DNA of 64,000 nucleotides. Source: Verticillium longisporum (Eukaryota; Ascomycota; Sordariomycetes; Glomerellales; Plectosphaerellaceae). A program made the translations under genes and the position numbers. The notes under the pieces were generated by a model that was given only the letters and a program-made list of their open reading frames with translations, did no database searches and had not been told where the DNA came from. Shown in pieces: positions 56,071 to 64,000 of this stretch. Positions within the stretch are counted from its first letter, which is position 1; every line of letters begins with the position of its first letter. The stretch spans positions 62,001 through 126,000 of the forward strand of contig JAETXT010000008.1 of assembly GCA_019188255.1 (NCBI GenBank), read 5' to 3'.

Positions 56071-58548
56071 TGTGAAGGGGATATGCTACAGGAACAAAGT
56101 ACAAAGACAAGGTAGATCAAACAGAGAATGAGATCGACGCGACGTCCAAGTACCGACAAGTCCGGCTCGGTTGGCGGTGCTGGCAACCGTTATGACGCGA
56201 GGTCGAGTTATTCGGTGCTCTGATCGAACAGAACGGAACGCAGTGAAGATGGTACGACGCCAAATGGTCGCGACTGACGGCTGTAGCGGTAGGTTAGGGC
56301 GCGGCAGCAATTGGGTGGCTCGGTCGGAGATGGCGGCAGCAGATGCTGTGATACGGTTCGAGGGAACAGTCGGCGATGGGACTGGAATGAGGAGTCGACG
56401 GCGGTCACGCTCGCTCGGGCGTTTTCGATGTCGAAAGCGAGGACAACGTCGACAGGAGAACGACGGAGAAGACGATGTCGGCAAAGGGGGTCGTGAGGCA
56501 AATCGGACAGAATCTCTCTCGAGGCAGGTTGTGGTTGGGTTATGACTCGGATATTGCCAGCTCGTATGCCCTGTGTCTGTATTCAGGGCCTGTATCTCAG
56601 GGGACTTCCGCCCGATGGAACGTCAGATGACTGGAAGCGAGCGAATCGTGGGCTGGGTGATCGGAATCTCAACGTCGTAGCGTCGAGTTTTTTTCCAAGA
56701 AATATCCTCCTCTTGATCGGCAAAAGCGAGTGTATTGTGCCGATGTCGTGGGAACCTGTGTTGCGTCGTCTGGCTGATGGGCGGGATTGCGGAGGAGAAG
56801 GGGAGGAAGGGGGGGCACAAGATCTAGAGATCGCTCTCCAGTGGAAGAGACGGAAATGGAGACGCTGGGGGGGGGAGAAGGGGGGACGAGTCAGCAGCAC
56901 ACACCTTGCAAATGACGGGTGTGTCGACTGCATTCCGTTCGCTGCTGCCAACTGCTTGACGGTCCGGATGAGAGCGGAGGACACCCCAGGCAGGTCTCTG
57001 CTCTCAAGCCCCAGCCATCCTAGCCGTACATCCTTGGCGAGCCTTGGCCTGGGCCAGGCCTCTGAGCTCTTTTTCCCAGTCTCCTGCGAACTGCCAACCC
57101 AGAAGCCATGCCAGGCAAGCCAGGCTTGCCAGGCTCCCACAATTCTGTGCTCCATGATTCGCCCATTGGGTGGCTGGTGCACTGGTATTCGGCTCCACCG
57201 GCTTCTTTCCGCATCTGTATTAGCGCACGCGCCTCGCTACCCGCCGAGCCAGCTCTGGTCCGCCAGGCTGCGCTGCCAGCCCAGCCAAGAGGGCCCTCCT
57301 CCCCCCATGTCCGTTGACGGCGACCTGAAGGGTGGGGAGCATGACAAGACAACACCTGCTTTGCGTACCATGTACCTAGGTACCTGTCCAAAAGGCGCCG
57401 TAGGGTACCCGAGCAAGGGTACCTGCCTGACACGGTGCTGAGCTGACTTTGCCATTCTGCCCGTGAAAGCGGGTCCACATGCTGCATGTGGAATATTGAT
57501 TCGCGTTCTCCTCCGTGACTTGTTCCTTTCCCACGACGCCAGACTGTCCCCATATTGACAATAGGGGACAAGACAAGCAAACTGCTCGACGACCATCTGC
57601 GTGTCAGCTTATGGTGTATGGGCATGCGTGTGTCGACGTACGTGTGTCTCGTTCCCTCCACCTCGTAAAACAATCTGGGCGTAAAGAAAAGGCACTCTGC
57701 CAAGAAAGCCAGACAAAATGCTTGACGTCACGTCGAGCATAGCCTCCTCTGCTCTGTCTTACCTGCGAACGCTGCCTACCAGTAAAGTGCCGCCCCAGCG
57801 GACAAAGTTCCTACAGGACACACGACCCCCCTAAGGTTTCGGGCTCCCGCCAGTCACGGCCACTACTTCGTCCGGTCTCATCTTTGGACGCGCATGGCCT
57901 TCCACAGCGCACCGCATTTTCCAAGGCGAAAAGCAAGCTAGGACGGTGAGGTCACACACTCACACACACACATCTACTTCATGATTCATGGCACTGGTGG
58001 TTGGGGGTTTAGTTGCGTTAAGGTACTTACCTACCAACCCAGGCACTATGTACAGTACCTGATTAGGTAGGGCCGCTGCTCAGATCAAGCCAATTGGCAC
58101 TGATTGGACTTGAGGCCCGTCTCTGGTCTCCTGTGAGCCAAGGCTGAGTCCGATCGTGGCTCCTCCTTGGCAGCAAGCCTCCCTGCAATGCTTGGGTAGG
58201 TGAATACGACCGACATGGGATGTGGCCCGGTAGCCGTGGTCGAACATTCAGGCTCAAACAACATTCAGTTCAATGGCGCGCGAGAAACCAACGGGGAGTG
58301 CCGTGCACGAGATTGATGGCATGACACCCCACTCTCTCTAAAATTGGGCTTTGTCACGCATGCAATCCCAGCGGGGCCCAAGACCTGTCTCACGATCACA
58401 AGAGAAGGCCCAGTAAGGCGGCGTCGGCCGCTTGTGGCCAAGTTGCCGTGGCTGGGACGAAGCAACAAGCCCTGACCAACGCGAACGGGTCGGAGCTGTT
58501 CCTGATCTTAATAGGTTCCCATAATTCCCCGCAGATCATCAGCTGATT
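56071..58548. other. Gene-poor region
   Basis: About 2.5 kb with open frames up to 299 codons on both strands, caused by high GC and low stop density rather than coding. A TAGGTACCT-type palindrome lies near 57367-57385, a CA run near 57954-57972, and a TAGGTA patch near 58020-58070. Confidence 0.5.
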
Positions 58549-58632
58549 GGCGTCATGGTCTAGAGGTATGATTCTTGCTTTGGGATATCTCAAAATTGCA
58601 AGAGGTCCCGGGTTCAATCCCCGGTGACGCCC
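58549..58632 (+). tRNA. tRNA-Pro (UGG) with a 12-nt intron
   Basis: Acceptor arms GGCGTCA / TGACGCC pair fully; the D arm is TGGTCTAGAGGTATGA; the anticodon stem CTTGC/GCAAG encloses TTTGGG, so the anticodon is UGG at 58581-58583; the T arm contains GGTTCAATCC. Twelve bases (58585-58596) sit after position 37, the standard place for a nuclear tRNA intron. A run of T follows the gene, fitting Pol III termination. Confidence 0.93.
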
Positions 58633-58861
58633 CAACCTTTTTAGATGTTTGTTTGTCTGACTATAAGAATAACCATCTTCCGCCATATTTTTTTCAACCC
58701 GATCAGATTGCTGTTCTGGTCTCTGGTTCCTGCTCATGTTCAAATTCAAGCCTAGGGGGGAAATAGAAATGTGTTTTGACTACCCTCTGGAGTTAAGACA
58801 TGACTGAAGAGATACGAAAGAAAATGACACGGTCTAGCTACTGGCTGCTCCATTCCTTGCT

Positions 58862-59292
58862 TCACTTTCCATGGTGCTTCTTCTTGTGTTCCTTGGACTG
58901 GCCATGCTTCGTCTTGCACGTGGCTGCCACTCCGCTAGATTGGTGCCCTCCAGACGACGTAGTATACGCGCCACAACCCTCGGCCACCTCCGCGATATTA
59001 TTGTACGGACCAAGCCCGGTAGGCTCGTCAAGCCAGCGGGTAAAAGGTTCGGACGTACCGCTGTCTCGGGTGGATGTCTGGTAACTGTGTCCCGGGTCTT
59101 GTTCCGACTGCCAGGGGCGGTCCACCGACAGTCTTTTGCTAGACGACGAGGCCTTTGCGGTCGATGAGCCTGGCGCGGTCGATGAGCCTGGCGAAGTCAG
59201 CATGAATGCAAGAAAGATAGTTGATTATAACATCGACGGGACGCACTGCTTGACTTCGTCATCTTGACGTTGGCTGAACTTGTCTTGGCCAT
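58862..59292 (-). CDS. Small hydrophilic protein of unknown function (126 aa), two exons
   Basis: Exons (minus): 59292-59238 and 59187-58862; the intron 59237-59188 is 50 nt (GTCGAT...GCCAG, branch GCTGAC), and the phases sum exactly to 127 codons. The start ATGGCC lies in good context. The protein opens MAKTSSANVKMTKSSSASRS, is Ser/Thr/Lys-rich, and has a more ordered middle (FTRWLDEPTGLGPYNNIAEV) before a Lys/His tail. No family is recognised. A 17-nt direct repeat (GGCTCATCGACCGC-type) lies at its second exon start. It stands alone in gene-poor sequence next to a transposon block. Confidence 0.45.
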
Positions 59293-61925
59293 CTTGGCAC
59301 CCGAGGAAGACTGGTAGTGTTGGGGCTTCTGAGAAGAGATGGGCATATGAAAGAGACTGAAAGATAAGGCCTTTCAGAGCTAATGTCTATGATGTCTGAT
59401 GTTGATGTGTTCTCGAACCTTCATACCTTCAAGACGCGTGGGACCGTGTGGTTTTATATCTTTGCATCTCTCTAGACTGTTCTGGAGTTGTTGCTCCCTT
59501 TCTCGCATTCATGGCTCTGCTGAAAGCCACCACCACTTCCAATTGAAGGTAGTCTTCCTCGCTGCATCAGTACTCATGCTCCACGAAGGTTCAGCGTCCT
59601 AGCCTCGAGCAACGTCGAGACTTTTCGCCATTGTGTCAACCAAACAACAGGCACAGTCAGGGCTGCGGCTCGGAAACTACGATCAGCCCCCAAGATGGAG
59701 TAGTTGTCGCGTGCAACGTGATATTCATCTGCATCAACAGGATTGCTTCTTGGCGTTTCTGAGGTCACCTTTCATATGGTTTAGTTGGTGTCAGAGGCAT
59801 GGACGCATTCCTTTCGGGGGAAACCATTTCACAGTCCTCCGGTCCTTGCTCCTCGGTGACCGCTAACAGAAACTTGGAAACTTGTACTGGCGATTGGTCA
59901 CACAGCAAGTTTCTGGAAGAATTAGCTGCCATGTGTTGGAACAAGCCAACAGAGGACTTGTACTACAGAGCCCCTCGGCAGCCTCGAAGCTCGTGTTAGA
60001 ACCTTCCCATGCCGGGGGCTTAACCTACCCGACATTTCCAAGCCTCGGTACCAGGTCAGAAAGGACAAGCACAAAGAGTCGACTCATTCTCACCATTGCG
60101 GTTCCTGGGGGCTTGTTTGTGGTTCCGCATGGCAGTTCAATGTATTGGACGCCGCCGGTCTGTCAGTGTCACATAACTTGACCTGTTGAGTGGACCGCAC
60201 CTGTGGCGGAGAATGATGGCAGGTGAATCCAGGTGAATCCATTGGCTCAGTTTATTCCCATGCGCCCCTGTCAGCCAAAACACTTCCCCCCCCTTTTCCT
60301 CGTGCGTCGGCGCAAGCGGGCAGTGCTTCTATCAAGGAGACGGCGGTTGTGCGACGCCAACGCAGGAAGTTCGGGAACCAGCAGAATCTTGTTGCCGAGG
60401 TCGGCTTGCTGCAGCGATGAACTTTGGAGATTGTAGTAAGCAGCCAAGGCACTTTTTGATGCTCGTAGGTTGATGTCGTGGTCTCGTCGAACGAAAATAC
60501 TTGAGATTACACATAAAGTCTAACAAACAGAATGCCTCGCCGGACGATGCTCACAGTCACACGCGTGTAGGCCCAGGGATCCAAATGCGTGGTTACATAA
60601 TCAAATACTTCGTTGTTGGTCCAACGGACGCTGCGAAGCCTCTTCATGGAGGCGTCTGTCTTCGCGGGTGGCTCACTTAAACCCCGACGAAGTCACAGTT
60701 GATCTAGCTACTAACGCATGTTGTGGTACGGGTTCGGTGCGACTGTTTATAAAGTCCCGCCTCAACTGGATCGCCTGCGCCTTTCTACAAGTCTTCTGGA
60801 CCAAAATTCGGCAGTGACGATGAGGATCGTTTCCTACCACAAAGTCAAAGCAACGAAAGCCGAGTCCTTGCAACCTGCGACATACCCTGGAGCCCCTGGG
60901 TTTCTCTGGACGGTCGGAGACACCGAGCCTCGGCTGTGTCCCTCGAGTTCAGTTTAGGGGGGAAGCAAAGAGAATCTAAATGAGGCATCATACATCGCCT
61001 CCTCCAGCTCCTACAAGTCAGAATAGCCACAGAAAGGTATCGTGCTGTCTTGAGACGGAACTCACGTCGTACGTCATGTGATCCATTGCATGTGCCACGA
61101 GGGAAACAAGCCCAGAATCTGTTTTATCAATCCCGATCACGCCACGGCTGTTCCAGCCACAAGATAGTGGGCGGTCCAACTCTGGCTTGCGGCTGTCCAG
61201 TGTGCCCCTGCCCATCAATCCTGCTTCGACTCTTCTCCGAGGCAACATGAGGCGATAAGACTGACACATGCAGATGTTGCGCGGAGGACATGGCCGCCAC
61301 AGACACGGGACGGCCCCGAGGTGCCCGATTGACTGTGCTAAGCAACAAAGCTCGTGGAGGAAAATTGTGGATCATTGGTCCTTCAGGCCTCAGTGTCTTG
61401 CTCTCTGCTTTAAGAACAGGCGAGTTTTCTATCATGACACTAGCTCGAGTCCCGCGTGGGTTTCAGTTGCCAACGAACCCCCCCTTCACGTCAAGAGGCT
61501 GAAAGTTGGTGCTACAGGTTTGACAGCTGCCCATGAGGGGAAGAGCGGAATGAGAGGCAAGATACATCACATGTGACGAGAGAGTGCCTTTTCCAATGAG
61601 AAACACGGAGTGGTAGCCGGCAATAGTTCCCTCAAGCACCCAGAAGAACCTGTTTTGCAAGGTGAAGATCGACACAGCGCATCGCCGCTTTTATGGAGGG
61701 TGGCTCAGGCTTGTCTCAGGAGTCGCTCAGCCAGTCCTCACTCCAGATCAGTTGCCCCACCCGAACGTCCAAAATACCTCCAGGATATAAGCAAGGGTGT
61801 CTAAAATCATGACCCTCCAACTCAATTTATGTCCACACTCACAAGTCCGAAGGTTCTAGTAATGAAGCTCGGGAGTTTCGTCTCATCCTGTCAGTGGGAC
61901 GGCTGGCTGCCTGGCCTGACTGCCT
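59293..61925. other. Gene-poor flank of the transposon block
   Basis: No supported gene. Base composition is still ordinary until about 61925, where it changes abruptly. Confidence 0.5.
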
Positions 61926-61999
61926 AGGGTTCGTTCTCGTTGTCTATAAAAGGTTATATCCCTTATTGCCTCCCTCGCTAATCCTTAGCTTGAATTAGT

Positions 62000-62694
62000 T
62001 CGTTAGCCTCTAATTAACTCTTTTAAAAGTCTTTATTACTTATATTAAGGATATCGTAGGAGGTATTAAATAACGACCGAGGGTATTACTTAGTTATAGG
62101 ATAAAGAGATAATAATAGATAAAAGGATAAGAGGAAAGGAGAGATAAAAGTAATTATATCTCGAGAAAGAGATATTAGATCGAGAAATAGATTAAAGATT
62201 CTAATAGCCCTTAACGAGAGCTATAAAATAATATAATTTTTATTTAGATCGAAGGTAATATTACGACCTAGTAGCTTCCGAAGGGGGAATACTATTAGAG
62301 AGTTAGGGTTGCTATTTATAGAAGCTTAGGTTATGACTCTGAGACGATATAGTATCGTAAGGCGTTACGTACTCGTTATAATGAATATAAGGTAAGACTT
62401 AGATTAATTACTACTATAAGAAAGAATATATCTATAAGTACCGAATACCCGTCCTTATATACCTATTATTCTATCCTTATCGTATTAGGTTAGTAAGTCT
62501 ATATTAGATAGTTTACCTTTCTTATCGTAATCCTATTACTTAGGTTATAGTATAGTTAGTAACTAGATCACTTTAAGAATCGTGATCTAATTACGGTTAC
62601 GTAAGTGATCCTATAGGTCCGTATAGCGCGTTCGATCGCCTACGGGGTATCCTGCTTAGTATCCTAGTAATGACCGGGCTAGGGCGTTATATAA
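62000..62694 (-). mobile_element. Possible 3' LTR of the gypsy element
   Basis: On the minus strand a polypurine tract AGAGGAGGAGAA (62706-62695) is followed by TTATATAACGCCC and a less AT-biased stretch with many short repeats. This is the position expected for the 3' LTR of the gypsy element whose pol lies upstream on the same strand. The far end is not defined, and no second copy is in the window for comparison. Confidence 0.4.
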
Positions 62695-63082
62695 TTCTCC
62701 TCCTCTAAGTCGATATCCTAGCGACCCTTACTTATAAGCGCTATACCCTAGGTAATTATATCCTTTAACTTATTCTTCCTTTATAATATTAACGAAATAT
62801 CGAGTCGTATCGAAAAACTAAAATCCTTATTTACTCGAAAATAATAAGAATAATTTAATTTTATTAAGCTTTATAGCTATAACGTTATACTATATTCCTT
62901 CTATTAATAGAAAAGTTAGAAGTATTATATAATAGAGGGTATTAATCGCTACTCCGAATACGTTTATCGTAGTCGCTCTTACGATAATTCGGGGGTACCT
63001 ATTAATACTCGTAAATACTTATAATAATATCTCTCTCGTTTTCTTAATCCACTAACCTATAATAGTATCTCGTATTACCTAG

Positions 63083-63418
63083 GAGCTAGGTAAGCTAGAT
63101 AAGAAGGAGCTAAATAAGGAAACGCGTTTAGAGGAGCTATAGTCTTAAATAGCGGAAGCTCTTAATCGTTTAAAGCGTATTCGTACTTAGAAGCGATCTC
63201 TTTATAAGAGGGGTATAAAGATAGTAAACTAAGGGTTATAGTCTCTAGACGAGTTAGATTCCGTAGAGCGGGAGGAGTCCGAGGCTATAATAGCCGTATA
63301 AGTAGCTAGGGGTTTCGGGGTTATTAATTAGAGCGCCTTAGGCTCCTTTAACCCGGAATCGCTTAATTTCCTTAAAGCTAATAATATTACTTTAATAACT
63401 ATAAATAGTTTAGGTTCT
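63083..63418 (+). mobile_element. Fot/pogo-type transposase C-terminus, RIP-mutated
   Basis: One frame, read through its stops, gives a charged coiled-coil stretch then KRSLYKRGIKIVN and SLDELDSVEREE, which fits the C-terminal end of Fot1/pogo-like DDE transposases. The stops in this frame are TAG/TAA at positions where CAG/CAA (Gln) would be expected, the typical outcome of RIP. No functional protein is possible. Confidence 0.5.
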
Positions 63419-63424
63419 TAATTA

Positions 63425-64000
63425 ATTCTTATATATTTTCTTTATATTTATAGTTTTTCTATTTAATAAAGTATTCGTTTTATTTATTCGTTTTTCTATA
63501 ATCGATAATTCTTTCGACTTCGTATTTATTTATATCTTCTACTTCTACGTTAATTATAAATAGTACGTTTAGTAGTACTAGTTCTAAAAATGCTATATAA
63601 AAAACGGGGTAAATCTTTATATTCTCTAATAATAAGAGGTAGTAATTAGTATCTAAGAGTTTCTTAAGAATTTTAAAAGGTCCTAGTTTCTTAAAATCTA
63701 ATTTATCGTTTAGTCGTTTAGTTTTAATATTTCGGCGGATAAGGTAGATGCTACCTCCCTCTTATAAGGATAGTCCCTTTATCTTTATTTTATTAGCGTA
63801 TATAGTTATTCTAGTATATACGAGCTCGAGGTCGAGCTTAATTTATTCCTAGATTTTACGGATATTAATTATAATATTAATCGCTTTTAGCGTATCCGGT
63901 ACTTCGTAGCGTTCTACGTAAACTATTAAGTTATACCTATAATTAATATAGAAGGGTAATTCCTTTATTAACTTACTTAATAAGCTATTATATATAAATT
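63425..64000 (-). mobile_element. Ty3/gypsy retrotransposon pol 3' end (integrase tail and chromodomain-like part), RIP-mutated
   Basis: The minus-strand frame, read through stops, has the post-integrase motif KLGPFKIL (63667-63690) preceded by RRNIKTKRL, a segment like IKIYPVFYIAFL, and further on a chromodomain-like part with NEYFIK, whose Trp positions have become TAG. This order (GPF/Y module, then chromodomain) is specific to chromoviral Ty3/gypsy elements. The element continues beyond the window. It is non-functional. Confidence 0.7.

Larger units (their letters stand above)
61926..64000. mobile_element. AT-rich RIP-degraded transposon block
   Basis: From roughly 61930 to the window end the sequence becomes very rich in TA and poor in CA/TG, with nearly every frame full of TAA and TAG. 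Remnants of two elements can be read (listed separately). The boundary with normal sequence is sharp, within a few tens of bases. Confidence 0.88.

Noticed and set aside
56542..57703. Overlapping 200-300-codon frames on both strands
   Set aside because: High GC lowers stop frequency; no frame has a credible protein character.
61926..64000. AT-rich end as a centromere or mitochondrial insertion
   Set aside because: Readable Ty3/gypsy and transposase remnants with RIP-type stops explain it; no mitochondrial gene is present.

Overview
This is a stretch of a filamentous ascomycete genome, most likely a Sordariomycete and probably Hypocreomycetidae. The evidence is protein-coding genes broken by 50-140 nt introns with GTRNGT donors and CTRAC-type branch sites, a dapB-type vacuolar dipeptidyl aminopeptidase, a GH131 enzyme, a Zn2Cys6 protein, an alpha-type pheromone precursor, dispersed TAGGTA-type satellites, and a final block in which CpA has been converted to TpA, as RIP (repeat-induced point mutation) does. 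The exact species cannot be read from the sequence.

Layout. 1-7.2 kb: the 3' part of cullin-3, then on the minus strand a RING-type protein and a four-exon Zn2Cys6 protein. 8.2-12.3 kb: a SurE-like (Pby1-type) nucleotidase with a 12-nt first exon, a secreted GH131 glucanase, and a YbjQ/UPF0145 protein. 12.7-16.4 kb: three minus-strand genes, namely a basic one-TM protein, a charged low-complexity protein and a PRA1/Yip3 Rab acceptor; the last two nearly touch. 16.4-20 kb is a 3.5-kb gene desert before a C2H2 zinc-finger gene. 21.8-23.4 kb holds a decayed gene of the fungal STAND/ankyrin-like type. 23.6-34.7 kb: dapB, clathrin heavy chain and the mitochondrial coiled-coil protein FMP32. 36.1-46 kb: the pheromone precursor, a two-domain secreted phytase-like beta-propeller protein with EGF-like linker, a SAM methyltransferase, and NAD-dependent glycerol-3-phosphate dehydrogenase. 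49-56 kb: glycogen debranching enzyme and a small single-TM Cys-rich protein. After 56 kb genes become rare (one intron-containing tRNA-Pro and a 126-aa predicted protein). From about 61.93 kb the sequence is an AT-rich, RIP-degraded transposon block with a minus-strand Ty3/gypsy pol end facing a plus-strand Fot/pogo-like transposase end.

How genes relate. Most are independent housekeeping genes (ubiquitin ligase scaffold, vesicle coat, Rab acceptor, glycogen and glycerol metabolism); nothing looks like a secondary-metabolite cluster. The pheromone precursor is the most informative small gene: its spacers are strings of perfectly phased X-Ala/X-Pro dipeptides, the substrate of DPAP enzymes, related to but in a different compartment from the dapB product encoded 10 kb away.

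Quality note. Four otherwise well-conserved genes (clathrin heavy chain, FMP32, the phytase-like gene, GPD) are interrupted by 1-2 base net losses, mostly in short homopolymers. The genes remain conserved on both sides of each break, so consensus errors are the most economical explanation, and protein models there must be bridged by hand.
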